NCBI GenBank assembly: GCA_000181795.3
Contig: CM012953.1
Coordinates: 13,649,612 to 13,713,611, forward strand
Direction of reading: 5' to 3'
Source of the DNA: Trichinella spiralis
Taxonomy: Eukaryota > Nematoda > Enoplea > Trichinellida > Trichinellidae
DNA: 64,000 nt
Shown: positions 1 to 12,626 of the stretch, one piece after another
Numbering within the stretch: position 1 is the stretch's first letter
Layout: the number at the start of each line of letters is the position of its first letter
Program-made: the position numbers and the translations under genes
Notes under the pieces: generated by a model
Databases searched by the model: none
Told to the model about the DNA's origin: nothing
What the model saw: the letters and a program-made list of their open reading frames with translations, nothing else

Positions 1-87
1 TTCAGTGTTCCGTATTTATTTTATTTGTTATTGCTGCGTATTGTTTAATTTTTTTTACATTCATGATAGACTATTTCTTTGAGAAAG

Positions 88-2240
88 ATGGGTTTGGAAC
101 GGTAAGAAGAAAATATGACGAAGTTCAAAGAGAAGTTGATAACTGATTGTTTTAGGTTTGACATTTATCGTAAAGTTCCGAAAGATTTAACTCAACCCCA
201 CTACAACAGGTGCCGTGATATCAATTTTTTCTTTGATTTTTATCAGCTATTTATTTGTTTCTGAATTATTGCAGTTTTTGAAAGTGGAAATGTATGAACT
301 TTGTTATATTTTTGATTTTTCAAGGGAATTCAAAAAGTCTTTTTTTGTAGAATCAGTGAAATGTTCGTAAGTAATCCTGATGTAGTTGAAGTGATTCCCG
401 TTTTTCTCAATGCCACTCTGCTAGCGTTAGGATGTGATTGTACGTACGTTGGGAAATAAATAAAAGCATGGCGTCAAATAGACTGTCTTCTATTATCATA
501 TTTTTCATTTTTAGATTTGGGCTTAGATATTCAGGATGAAAATGGTCGTCACGAAGTCGGTTTTATTGAAAACGTGGTTAAGCATCCAGTTCATGCTGGC
601 GGATGTAGAATAGAAGCTACATTTCGAATAAGTAAAGTAAGATGTTTGAATATTATTTAAGTATTCGCAGTATGAATGATTTTTTTGTTTGATATTGTGA
701 AGATTTTGTTTTAATTGGTTTCCGGGATGGTGTATTATTAATATTTTTACAGTACGTATCACATTTAAACTTCATGTATAAAACACTGGTAATAAAATGT
801 TATAATTTTTACGAATATTTCCAGTTAAATTCCTTTGATTCAGATTTGATTTTTGGAATAACGCAAACTGGCAGTTGGTTTACTACAGTAAAATTGAAAA
901 TCAAGTATTTGCTGTATATTTTGCTTTTAAATTCTAGTGTGCATGAGCAAGTTCTCTTTTAACAAAAATAAATTGGCGAATTACTTTTCAGTAATCTTGT
1001 CTGTAGCATTTTATTTAAAAATGAAATATACTTTTGACAGACTGCAATTTATTTAATATGCGATCTGCATATATGGTGTAGTAGCTGTACAATTCATACG
1101 TTAAATAATGAAAATAGTTTGTCGGAGATTTACCGATTAGAAATGTAAGCTGGTAGAAGCCGTTGTGTAAATATTGCACTTTATATAAAATAAAAATATA
1201 TATTGAAATGAACATGAATAAATTGAATAAATATTTATTAAAAATTCTCCTAAATAATATGCTTAGACGCACAAGCAAATCTATATAATAGTTGCGTTAA
1301 TGTATTTACGCATGTGTTGGGTGTAATTTTTGTTTTGAATTTTAATAGTTTTTGTTTAAAATATTTTTTCCTGATGTGACTAATCTAGGTACCGGGCAAT
1401 TTTCATCTTTCTACTCACTCCGCAAAAATTCAACCTGTATTCGTAGACTTACGACATGTAATTCATGGTGTCAGGTTTGGCGATGACGTTATGGTGCATC
1501 TTTTTGTTATGCTTTTTATACATAATATTGAATTTCTTGTTGATTTAGGAATACAATCTACCAGGAAATTTTAATCCATTGATGAACGCAGAGGTGTTAG
1601 ATTCACCCGTGGATAATTGTAAGTGTGTTTCATATGTAGTTTTATTTTATTTTCTACATTTGTGTAAAAGATGATTCAGTTTGAATGTACTCAATGGAAA
1701 GAAGAAATTTTTTCTTTTTAGTCCCTTTCTCGTATGATTATATATTGAAAATTGTCCCTACAGTTTACGAGAATATTGCTGGGAACATGAAGCATGCGTA
1801 TCAGTATACATATGCACGTAAAGTAAGTCAATTTGCTTTTATCTTTCTCTTTCACATTTTGAGAATTGTTTTAATTTTGAAAAATTTATAATCTGTTTTG
1901 TGATATAATGGTAGCACATGAATTTAGATTTCCTTTTACAGACTTACATAGAAATGTCTTTTACTGGTCAGACAAATCCAACGTTGTGGTTTCGATACGA
2001 TTTCACTCCAATCACTGTGAAGTACCACGAACGGCGTCAACCGTTATACATTTTCTTAACTTCTGTATGCTGTTTATGTTTTATTTGAAATTTTATATTT
2101 TAATTTTGTTTCAGTGGTTTTTTAATTATTAGATATGCGCTATTATTGGTGGAACTTTCACTGTGGCTGGTTTGATTGATTCGTTCTTTTTTACCGCATC
2201 TCAGTTGTACAAGAAAGTTGAATTGGGCAAGATTAGTTGA
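88..2240 (+). CDS. ERGIC1: ERGIC1 (ERGIC-32) cargo receptor, 9 exons, one apparent frameshift
   Basis: Membrane protein of the ER-Golgi intermediate compartment that cycles with COPII/COPI vesicles. Exons: 88-101, 156-291, 351-439, 515-636, 1389-1493, 1549-1618, 1722-1822, 1942-2064, 2133-2240; all phases join. Family motifs: FDIYRKVPKDLTQP near the N-terminus followed by a hydrophobic segment (VSELL), the lumenal block LGLDIQDENGRHEVG, VPGNFHLSTHSAK, YDYILKIVPTVYE, LWFRYDFTPITVKY, and the C-terminal membrane segment ICAIIGGTFTVAG with the tail KVELGKIS. Start chosen because it gives M-G-L-E-R before FDIYRK, as in the family. One defect: the C run at 196-199 has one base too many, throwing exon 2 out of frame; with three Cs the protein would be 288 aa, close to the roughly 290 aa of vertebrate ERGIC1. 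Everything else is intact, so I take it as a sequencing error rather than a pseudogene. Confidence 0.9.
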
Positions 2241-3369
2241 TTCAGTTGGCATACAGAGCTAGAGAAAAAGTTATAAAAATAGTCATGAAACTGACATTGT
2301 CATAATACTGCTTTACTTGTACTTGATTTGTTTATTTACTGTTTATAGTGTTTCCGTTTTTTTTGGCTTTAACATTTAAAGAAGTATTAAACATTGTTGT
2401 TTTTTAAATCAGAATTCCCTATATGTAGTGCTTGAAGAGTAAGTAGGTGGATTTGTTGTTCATTGTCTTGTTGAATAGTTCTGGGGCAGCAGTTTTTGAT
2501 TTAAACAGTTCTGTCTGCATTTTATTTCAAATTTTATTACCTTATATATATATGTGTGTGTGTGTATATATCTTTTTTTTGAATTTCATTCAAAGCTTTT
2601 TTGTTGATTTTTTAAATAAAATGATTCACAAATTGCAGTTTGTGAATTTTGATGAATATGTTCATTTCCATTTCTTTAACCAGGTTTTAACGCAGTGATA
2701 TATATTATGATAGCAGTGGTAATGGGAGAAGATGAAGAAGAAGACAAATGGAAGAAGTGTGAAGAATTTAAAAGCAGCAAACTTCAAATTGAATACTTTG
2801 TTTGTTGAAAATTATTTATTGAGAAAGAAAAATTGAATTGTTGACTCCAGTCCAACTTGATCGAGTAAATTCGCGTAAAATGATGAATGAACGTTACCTT
2901 GCTGTTGATAAAAGATTGTTAGTGAACGTAAATGAATTAGTTCGTTGTTCAATAGTTTAAAAAGTTGGTTTGTAATTTCAAAAATTATTAACTGGGGGGA
3001 AATTCAAATTGTTGTTTTGTTTTATATTTATCACTATGGATAATATTTCCAATGCTAATGGCAGATTAGTGTGGATTTGAGAGTGAAAATTTTCAAAATG
3101 AAATTTGCCATATATTTTCAAATTTGAAAGTCATAAACAATGTTCAGGTTCTGCCATGCTACGGTATTTGATGCGATTACGTAGTAGTACCGTAGGACGT
3201 ATCGACCTTCGCGAAACGCATCGGCACTTTTCAAGTGCATTCGCGCCGTTTTGACACACGAGTGCGCGCTCGCTTGTGTTACGGCCAGTTGAACGTTTGA
3301 AAAAATAAACAAATAAACAAATAAATAAACAACCGAATTTGTCGTTTTCTTGATTTTGGTAAATCAGTG
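2241..3369. other. Intergenic region between ERGIC1 and GRAF-like genes
   Basis: ERGIC1 3' flank followed by the GRAF-like 5' flank. It is mostly T-rich, with a short (TA)n/(TG)n tract near 2542-2570. The stretch about 3165-3300 is clearly richer in G, C and CpG than its surroundings and lies just upstream of the GRAF start, so it is the best candidate for that gene's promoter/5' leader. ORFs here (for example 2447-2698) have biased, transmembrane-like low-complexity composition and no family features; I do not call genes. Confidence 0.4.
3165..3369 (+). promoter_or_regulatory. CpG-rich putative promoter/5' leader of the GRAF-like gene
   Basis: Local rise in CpG dinucleotides (clusters of CG around 3188-3290) in otherwise AT-rich DNA, ending immediately before the GRAF start codon. 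A T-rich tract followed by ...aaatcag ends 2 bases before the ATG at 3370 and could be a 3' splice site (UTR intron or trans-splicing). Inference from composition and position only. Confidence 0.35.
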
Positions 3370-6300
3370 ATGGTTTTGAAACCTTTGGAATTTGCCGACT
3401 GCGTCACCGACAGCCCCTGGTTTAGAGCGAATTTGCGTGAACACGAGCTCGCCTTGGAACGCTCATACAAATCCATCAAACTGCTCGAAAGCCAAAGCAA
3501 AGAACTAATCTCGGCAGGACAAAGTAAGCAAGCCGAATGTAGATATATATATTTTTTTGTTGAAACAAAAATTCCAATACATATTTATGTTTATTTATTA
3601 TTTATGGTGTTGTGTTGTTATTCTGTTTGCTCCAATTGTGTAAATTTGTTTCCACTGCAACAAGCAGAAGAGAAAACCGATCGATGGTGGTTAGCTTTCT
3701 CTTTCTTGCTCAGCTGCAGTCTCTATGGAGTGCTTTTCGTCGCTAAATTTTGACAACAAGCTCGTCAAAATTTGACACGTTTGACGGCCAAGTCGAGCAT
3801 TCATGCCTCAGGCTTAAACTACAACTGCACACTGGAGTTGAAAATTTCTCCTCATCTGGTCGTGTTATATAATCATTATTTCGCGTTGTTCTTCAAATCA
3901 CATAAATTAGGTACTGGAAACAGTTGAATGGTGCTTAGAAAATATTATTGTATATTCATGTGTGTTGTGAATAGAAATTTCAAGAAAAAGAAATAATAAT
4001 AATTGTTGTGCAATAAGAGCAGCAATTCGTATTGTTCTATTATTTTCATTTTATGATATTTTTTTTGAAAAAATGGCAGCCTAGATTTAGTACGTTCGTA
4101 TAATTTGAATTTGGTCATTTTGTTTAAAATGTACACGTAAACAATTGTAAAGTTTGTTCAGTGTTGATTCAGTTTGTTCTTTTTTTTGTTTTCCACGCAC
4201 GTCAGCGTTGAACAAGCAGTGTGTCATTTGTATATGAGAATATACGTTCAGCATTGTTACTCTGATAGATGTAAAAAAAGGGGGGGGAGGTGGGAACTGT
4301 GGAAAGTTTTGTTTATTTATAGTATTTTATAGTTGCACAAATAATAATTAGTTTAAAATTTTTGAATTTTAAATCATTTAAAAAGTAGTGAATTTTGTTT
4401 TTCGCATTATCATTGGGAAAGAGGTCTGAAATGTGAAGAAAATTTGAAAAAAAATCAACCCACCCGCGTAAGCAGCAGCAGCATCAGTGAGTGTACTCGC
4501 GCTTAAAATGATGACAACTGCCAGCTTTTGACGTTGAAGTTGATTTGTCACTTAGATGAGATGAATGACGCTGACCAAAAATTGTTGTTGTTGTTGTTGT
4601 TGTTTTCTTGCTTTTCCTTTTGTACTTACAGTCAGTAGTTTTCAATTTTACATTTATTCAAAAAACCAATTATATTTAAATTTTTATACACGTTCGACGG
4701 AATCCAAATTGTATTCCTGAAAATGTCGCATCGTTGTTGGCCATCTATACATATATATATTTTTTTTTCTTCTGCTTATATAATTTCTGAAAATAATGAC
4801 AGCATAAGTTGTTGCTTTATTTTGCCAATGACGCAGTTTTCAAATTTGTAAATTGTGTACCAATTCTACTATTTTTCTTTTTTTATTAATTGTTCAAACT
4901 CTTTTGATATGTGAAAATTAAATTTCATAACGTCAGTGAAAATTGTGCATTTCTTATATGCATATATAAATTGGAAAATTGTTGTAAATTTCTGTACTTG
5001 AGAAGCATATTTTATTTTTATTGATGTTAATTGAATTACATTGATGCAGCAGAGTGAACGAGTGAATTTTTGGACAATAAAATTTGATTAGTGATTCGAT
5101 ATTTCAAGCGTCAACTTGATCGCAACGACAAAAGTTATACATCTATTGATGTAGTGGAGTTTGAGAAGCATGTTGATTGAATTAATTAAATTTTATTTCA
5201 AATTACTGTAGTTGAAAATAATTAATAAATTGAATTTTCGCGAATTGTTGAATTGAAGAATTCGGAGAAAGAATTTTTCTTTGAATTGTCAATGATGATT
5301 AGTGATGGAAGGGAGGAATATATTTTTTTTTAATTTTCTCCAACACTTGATTTATGGATTTTTTTCTGCAGCTTTTAGTAGCAGTTGTTGTTCAAATGAA
5401 ATTTATATTTAATTTTCCACAAATTTACTTGTTTTTATTACAGCACAATTTTAGTATTATTATCATCATGTTGTTGTTGTTGTTGTATTGTAAAATTTTA
5501 ATAGTTTCTTTTTTTTCAAAATATGATTATGTTTCAATTTTTGTGTTTTTGAAAAAAAATTTGCAATTTGAATTGAATTGAATTGTAGAAAGTGAATTTT
5601 CACTGTCAACTAATCTAATCAATTTGTGGGAAATTGATTTCACGTATATATTTTTTTTTCAAACAAAAAAGAAACAATACTGATGAATGGTGTAATAAAG
5701 TTTTTTTTTGTTTCTAGAATTGCAGACTGCTCAACGTAATTTTGCTAAAACACTGCAAGAACTCAAACTGGAAACAATTGGAACTACCGAAACTGAAGAC
5801 GAAAGAATCATCGGTAATTAATAATCATGAGTGAAATATGCTAATTTTTTTTAAATATATTTTAGCCAACAGTTTGAAAGAATACAGCAAATTGATTTTG
5901 CAACTTGAAGATCAGAGAAGTCACATTGTGAGTAATTTAATTTTATGCTTTAATGTGCATGTTGTTTTTTTGATATTTTTTTCATCTTGCAGCATCTTCT
6001 TTTCTTCCAACTGTGAAATAGTGAAATTTACAAAATCATTTTTGTATGACTCGACAAAAGGCATATTATTATTATACTTTTTTAAAATTTGCAATGTTAC
6101 AATTTTAAAATAATCTAACATTGGCATTTTCAGTGAAATTTTCATTCATTCATTCATTCATTCATTCATTTGACAATTTTAAGAATTGAAAAGTTTTGAC
6201 TGACGTTGATTTATTGGATTTTTTTTGCATTCTACAATTTGGTGATAGGAAAATATCTGTCTGCATTTTGACTTGCGTGTGAAAATATGTGCATGCACGC

Positions 6301-9300
6301 CATGGTATGCGGGCGGTGGTGTGATTATTGACTTGAATGAAAGGACGACCACTTTGTCAAAGATTCAGAGAAGGATGGAAGTAAACGAGACAGGGGGCTT
6401 TTCTGATTGAAAATAAAATCAATTTTTTCCACACACGAAAATCTTTTATTATTATTATTATTAATGATCCGAGTAATCGTTTTTGCTAATTGATGGTCAA
6501 ATTTTATTCCACCTCGGGACTGTTTAACCTGTTGGCATGTTGCTTTTGATGAAAAGTACAAATTGCAGAAAACTGAAGAAAATAAATAATAATATTATTA
6601 AAAATTTTCCATTTATTATATATATATAAATGGAAATTTTTGATTTTCAGTTACAAGAGACGGAAAAGAATTTCATTGGACCGTTTCGTAAATTTCGCAT
6701 CGAATGCATCGGCAATGCAATTCAAGTATGAGAAATAAATAAATAAATAAACAAATAAACAAACAGATTGCTTTTTTGTAGCATGAGAGAAAAAAGTACG
6801 AAAAGTCCAGTTATAAATTTTATCAAACTTTGGAAAAGCATTTGCATTTGTCGACGAACAAACGCAACGATTTCAAAGAAGCTGATACTGCTTTGGAAGC
6901 TGAACAGCGTCAATTTTACCGTGCGAGTTTGGACTACGTTTGCGTTCTACAGTCGGTCCAGGAAAGGATGAAATTTGAATTTGTCGAAAATCTTTCCTCA
7001 TTTTTGTACAGTTTGCTCACCTTCTACCACGTCGGTATGAAAAAAAATAATTTTTTTAATTATTATTCATTTCTGTCGTAATATGTTAATTTTTCGAACT
7101 ATTTCACAGGTCACGTTATTCATGAAGATTTCAAACCGTACTTGGATCATGTGAAATATCGCGTTCAAAAAGCTAAAGAAAGCTATTACGCTACGGAACT
7201 GGAAACTGAAGAATTTCGCAAAAAAATGCTCCGCTTGAATAGCATGTCGGTAAATGCAAAGAATGGATATAATTTTTTTAAAAAAAACTGAACACAAACA
7301 AACATCTCACTCATTTCAGCATCCGATGGAAATGTGCGCCGGTCGTGTAGCAATCAAACAAGGCTATTTGTATTTGTGCGAAAAAAGTATTTTTCTTCAT
7401 TCACTCTTTTTTTTTGCTGAATTTTAATTAATATCTATTAATTTAAATTTTAAGAGAACTTTTTTTTTCAGAAAATTTAGTAACAAGTTGGACTAAATAT
7501 TATTGTGTATATCAGAAAGAGACTCGCATGTTTGCGATAGTTCCAGTAACACAGACGTTGATCAAAGACATCAAAGAGGCATTTGTAAGCAATTCATCTT
7601 TTCACAATAGTGAAAAAGTGAACTTTTTTTTTCTTGTAATATCAACCGTTATTTCAATGTTGTATGTTTCTGTTTGTTTGTTTGTTTGTTTGTTTGTGTA
7701 TGTGTGTTCCAGTTTTGATTAGCCGGCTTGTTTTCGTCTCAGTGTCAAAGCATATCGTTCAAATTGAAAAGCTGCATACGGCGGGCGTCGGACACGATCG
7801 ATAAGCGATTTTGCTTCGACATCATCTCGGATAACGACGACGTGCTGACATTCCAAGCTTTGTCGGATGAGGATCGTCGCTGTTGGCTGAACGCACTTGA
7901 CGGCAAAGAGCCGGTAAATTTGTTTATTTGTTTATTTGTTTAATGTTTTAATCGAATCAATTTTTTTATTCAGTTTTACAGTCCAACATCTGGTCCTTGC
8001 AAGCCGATGCAAAGTAAATTTTTTTTAAATAATTTCATTTGTGTTTTTTTTTCTATACAAAATACAAAAAGCTTCTTTATTCCAGCTTCTTTGGACAATA
8101 ATAGTTATAAATTTGTGACAGTTTTATTGGAACGAATTGAACAAAATTGTAAGTATATTTTATTTAATTTCAATTTTAATTGTGATGAAATTATCTCATT
8201 TTCCATTTTATCAAGTTATCAACGAGCAGGGATTGTATCGCAATTGTGGTATTAGTTCAAAAGTACAACGACTGTTGCAAACAGCATTGACTACAAACAG
8301 TGGCAATAATAACGACTTTACTACTACTACTACTACTACAACTGCTGATTCGAATGACTTTTCTGAATGGGATGCGAAAACAATGACCAGTGCTGTGAAA
8401 ACATTTTTGAGGTTTTTTTTAATTGAATTAATTAATTTATTCAAATTATTGCTGTTCTGTGCGTTATTTCATAGTTGTTGTCGTTTTGAAGGAGTCTTCC
8501 TGAACCGTTGATGACTTACGCGTTGCATGGTCAATTTTTGAGCGCATCCAAATTGGATTCCGCCAAAGAACGAGTCGAGCATATTCACTATTATGTGCAT
8601 CAGTTGCCGAATGAAAATTTCCGCATGTTGAAATTGTTGATGCATCATTTGAAGAGGTTTAAATGAAAAAAAAGAGCAATAATGATTGTTCTGCTGTTGT
8701 TGTTGGATTTGTTGGATCTGTTTCTTCTTCTTTTTGCTTGCTTACTTTTTCCTCTGTATGCTAATTTCAGGGTAGCAGAATGCGCATCGCAAAATTTGAT
8801 GACCGCCTGCAATTTGGCCGTCTGCTTTGGACCTTGCGTGCTCAGGGCCGAAGAGGAGACCGTGGCTGCAATCATGGATATTAAGTTTTACAATTTGGTG
8901 GTTGAGGTTCTGATCGACAACTGCGACCAAGTAAGTTCAACCAACAACAGTCGATAATTTCATCTCAAATCCAGGCGCACCTTCTTCCTTACCAAGCGCA
9001 CGCAAAGATTGATTCATTGCAGTGGTGGGGCTATTTTTTTTTTCTTTTTTGTAAATAAATATTTAAATAAATGAGCCATCGGATGTTGTTCAACTTGCAT
9101 GTTCGTGACCGTTTTCTGTCGGATCGATTTGCAAATCTTTGTTTGTGGTCGAGCATCGATTGCCGGCGGCGTTATATATTTCTTCCATTACAGCTTCTTA
9201 CTTTGCTTTCTGCTTGCTTCGACATGTTCATCCTTTTCACCATGTTCTTCTCACGACTTTGCCAAAAAAAAATGAAATACCTGTTTGCTCATATTTATCT

Positions 9301-11609
9301 TCCAATTTTGTACTCCATAATGTATAATAATGATTTTTTTAAAAAGTTCTCATTTCTTCATGTTTTATTTTTATTCCCTATACCAAGAGGATGTTCATTT
9401 TTGTGCAATATACTACGTGGTATAAAAAATGATTTGAGAAGAAAAAAGAGAAATTTTCATCAACTTACAACATGAAATGTATTGGAAATAAATTCATTTT
9501 ATCTTCATCGCTCCATCCATCAGAGTTGATGATGACGATGATTGTTCTTCTCGTCTGCTAAACTCTTTTTTGAATTATAATTTCATTTTGTACTTATTTC
9601 ACTCTTTTTTTCTTCTTTTAATGATAATCCAATGATATTTCTTGAATCGTATGCAGGGCATTTTTTTTCCTCTTGGACAACGGCAAACTTTTCTGCTTTC
9701 TCTAGCAACACAAATTGGAAGAAAAATTTAAATAATAATTCGTAATTAATTTTCATTGAAAAATGATCAACTGGTATTTAATTATCATAATAATTCTCGA
9801 TTTGATTGATTGTTGGGAAAAAAATGTGAAATATTAAGGATAATAATGGGGGAAATAATTTCTCCATTTGACAGCTGTGCAGCTGACAAAGAGAAGGAAA
9901 AATTTGCAGTGAATTTATTGAATTTGATCTAATTGGAGATGTTTGCAGATTTTTGAAGGTGAACCGAAAACATTCATAACATCTCCACCGTCGAAACCGC
10001 CTCACTCGTGCACTCGACGAAGCTTTGATTGTTGCACTGGGACCTTTTCACCGAAAAGGTAATCCACCCAGTGTTGTCATTTATGTAAATTTATTTTATT
10101 TATTTAGCATTTTGAAAACATCTGAAAATGCAGATACAAAAATTCCTGCAGATCAAACAAATGATGATGTACTGCCGCATGACGGCGTGAGGGTATCATC
10201 ATCTTCAGTTTCTTCCTCTGTTTCCAACGGTAAGCAAAAAGTGAACTAAGAGCAATATTATTTTAACAATTAATAATTTTCATTATCGCTCGTATGAATT
10301 TTCACTTTCTTTAGGAGAAGAGAATATTGATGAATCGAGAACAGGCTCGATTGGAGAATTTCTTGATCAACTTGAAAATGTTAGCTCCTTTGCCAACAGC
10401 AGGGGCTCTGCTAGTGAGTGGAGAAGTTTTAATAATTTAATTGAAATATCTGTAAAAATTAATAATTTCATTCAAACGCAACTTTTGCAACGTTCATTAT
10501 GCATGCATGATAAATGGAATCTTTTTCTACACTGATTGCAATGCATTGTTGTAATTTTTGTTCGTTATAAAATGAATAAATCCAATTCAGCAATGATATA
10601 TATATAATTTAATTTCATTACAAAAAGGCTTACAATGAATCTTGATTAACTTATTTTCAGTAAATGTTGTGTATGATTTTCATATTTGAAATTTTGTCAT
10701 TCTTTGAAATAGCATGAACGAACAATGAATCAATCAGTCAATCAAATGTCCAACGTTGAAAAATTGACTATAATGAAATAATTTTTCTCTTATATATTCA
10801 AGAAATGAAACTTTTTCGTGCACAAATGGACATTCTGAATTATGGTCTAATTTTATACACAATTGTAGGTCGTACTTGCGTCAAATATCCACGCCCGTAC
10901 ACGTAAGTTGACTATGATGAAGTGATGAATTATTTTTTTTCTTTATTTTTAAAAGCATTTTTTAGATCATCAAAACGACGATTATTTCTCAATCCAAAAT
11001 TGACCATACCCAAGTATATAGATTTTTCATCTGCGTACACATGTAGTTTTTTTTGTTATTTTTTATTTATGACAAATTTGATTTTATTCAAAAGTACAGA
11101 AATTATTTCAAACGTGTTAATTCAAGCAAGTAGTTACTTTGTCGTTCATTGATGATACGGTTATGATATGTGTGTGTGTGTATGTTTTCAATTCTTAGCA
11201 AAACCCCTCCTAATCGACCTCATTCACCTGTTTCAAGAGCAGTTTCTTCTTCCGGCTTACAAGCAAGGTATATTAATAAATTGCTTGCGCGCTTATACAT
11301 ATGAAGAATGATTTGAATTTTTCTTCTCCATTTTTTTTCTTTCAGCAATCGTGTTCGTACATTGTACGAATGTGTGGCAGATTGTCGTTGTCAGTTGAGC
11401 TTCATGCCTGGCCAGATTCTGACAAACGGTTTGATTTTGACAGCATATTTTTTTGTGAAAAATCATATCAATGTGAAATTTTAATATTGTTTGTTAATTT
11501 TGTTTTTTCATATAAAGTAAGCAAATCCAAAGAACCGGGATGGCTTGTTGGTACGTTGAATGGCAAACCCGGTTTGGTTCCTGAAAATTTCGTCGAACCG
11601 TTGCCTTAG
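3370..11609 (+). CDS. ARHGAP26: GRAF/oligophrenin-type Rho GTPase-activating protein (BAR-PH-RhoGAP-SH3)
   Basis: Rho/Cdc42 GAP that binds curved membrane and acts in clathrin-independent endocytosis and actin control. 21 exons: 3370-3523, 5718-5813, 5866-5927, 6651-6725, 6782-7034, 7110-7249, 7320-7386, 7472-7584, 7743-7913, 7974-8013, 8086-8148, 8216-8411, 8492-8656, 8771-8930, 9949-10058, 10108-10229, 10315-10413, 10869-10902, 11199-11267, 11346-11428, 11518-11609. They sum to 2364 nt, 787 aa, phase-consistent throughout. Domains: BAR about 1-260 ([14 protein letters not shown] start; [10 protein letters not shown]), PH about 268-377 ([26 protein letters not shown]), RhoGAP about 390-585 with arginine finger GLYR (R about 420) and [11 protein letters not shown], a Ser/Pro/Thr linker, SH3 about 732-787 ([20 protein letters not shown]). 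Order and length match GRAF. Oddity: an eight-Thr run within RhoGAP. ARHGAP10/42 are close paralogues; the exact orthologue name is uncertain. Confidence 0.95.
3524..5717 (+). other. GRAF-like intron 1
   Basis: A 2.2 kb intron, the largest of this gene. T-rich, with (TTG)n at about 4582-4603 and short homopolymer tracts. The patch at about 3660-3860 is less AT-biased but has no ORF with splice sites that I can fit to the gene. Large first introns often carry enhancers; nothing specific is visible. Confidence 0.6.
6141..6170. repeat. (TTCA)n microsatellite in GRAF intron
   Basis: About seven uninterrupted copies of the tetramer ttca, inside the intron between exons 3 and 4 of the GRAF-like gene. 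Confidence 0.9.
8931..9948 (+). other. GRAF-like intron 14
   Basis: A 1.0 kb intron between the end of the RhoGAP domain and the Ser/Pro linker. It holds an open frame at 9071-9475 of hydrophobic, Phe/Leu-rich composition that resembles T-rich noncoding DNA translated by chance. No splice-compatible coding exon seen. Confidence 0.5.
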
Positions 11610-12360
11610 ATCGATGATGATGGAGGAGACAATGTTCGTGTTTCTATGAAGCAGTTCAAAGTGTGAAAATGGAAATAATTTGCTCGAAAATGATGTTTTT
11701 TTTGTAATATTCTTCGCATGTTATAAAAATTATATGTCTGTTCTTCGTTGGCGTAACGTTGGAAACAACGTCACCGCATTTTTCACCTCACCAACTTGAT
11801 TGTCAATTAAAATTAAAAAAAAATCTTTTTTTTCTTTCAGAAATTTCACAATTCACTTATGCGCTTTAAAAGTATTCGCAGTGCGTCATAAAATTTTTAA
11901 ATTCATTGATATGCGTTCCAGTTATTTTCAAAATTAAGAAGCTTCACGTCACATTTCAACGATATAATAATTAAATCCAGTTTTATTTGAAAAAGAAAAA
12001 GCATTAACATTTTTTCAACTTGTTCAAGAGTAAAATTAATTTCAGTTCCAAAACTCAACCGTAAAAATCGGTTCACAAAATTGCTCATAAAGTTGCACAT
12101 TGATTGTAATTAACCATTTTCAACGTCAACTCGTTTTATATTGATAATAAAAACTCGTCACAGTGATATTTTGCAGTCGAATTGTATTCGTTTTTCTCAT
12201 TGTCAATCCAAAAGACTAAAATATACAACTGTCCAGTGTACCACTGCACACGATTGTGATTTGTCAAAGAAGAAAAGCAGTGAAAAAAAAGTAAAGTTCT
12301 AAAAAAATGATCAAGTACTGTAATTTAATTTTATAGTACTTGAACATCAGCAAATTCTTA
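11610..12360. other. Convergent 3' region after the GRAF-like gene
   Basis: 3' flank of the GRAF-like gene, facing the 3' end of the minus-strand ORF 12361-12626. An AATAAA-type signal lies at about 12146. Apart from T/A-rich tracts I see nothing else. Confidence 0.4.
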
Positions 12361-12626
12361 CTATATTTTAGGCATTGATCTAACTAAGTCAGTGCCCTGA
12401 GTGGTGCTTGGTTTGCTTTGCCCATGCCCTGATTGGGTTGCCTGTGCCATCATTGTTCGTGACAGATGGAGCTGTAAGGCAGTGTTATTTACTTTAAGAA
12501 TTTTCTGCTGTTCATCTTCACTTGCCACCCGGATCATCATGAGCCGAACTCTGCCCGATGATAAGGTGATCACTTTTGTTTCTGTTGTTCCATTTTTAAT
12601 ACTCTTCGAGCAATTTCTTTATACAT
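12361..12626 (-). CDS. Small hypothetical protein, possibly interrupted by a one-base indel
   Basis: Not recognised. The frame ending at 12361 is open for about 85 codons (back to a stop near 12620) and has ordinary protein-like composition, not the Leu/Phe/Ile bias of nearby chance ORFs: KVITLSSGRVRLMMIRV, then an Asp/Glu/Gln-rich helix, then a Ser/Thr/Gln/Gly-rich tail ending SMPKI. It lacks an early ATG. A second frame beginning with ATG at 12626 (MYKEIARRVLKMEQQKQK) hits a stop exactly where the long frame begins to make sense; one extra A in the AAAA run near 12576 would join them into an 88-residue protein. The ATG is directly preceded by an acceptor-like ...ctgacag. Divergent from UBL3, convergent with GRAF. 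It could also be a 3' exon of a longer gene or a chance ORF. Confidence 0.35.

Noticed and set aside
2447..2698. 83-codon + ORF after ERGIC1
   Set aside because: Includes a (TA)/(TG) microsatellite translated as Tyr/Cys/Val; likely 3' flank.
9071..9475. 134-codon + ORF in GRAF intron 14
   Set aside because: Leu/Phe/Ile-rich translation of T-rich intron, no motif, and it lies between two well-matched exons of the GRAF-like gene.
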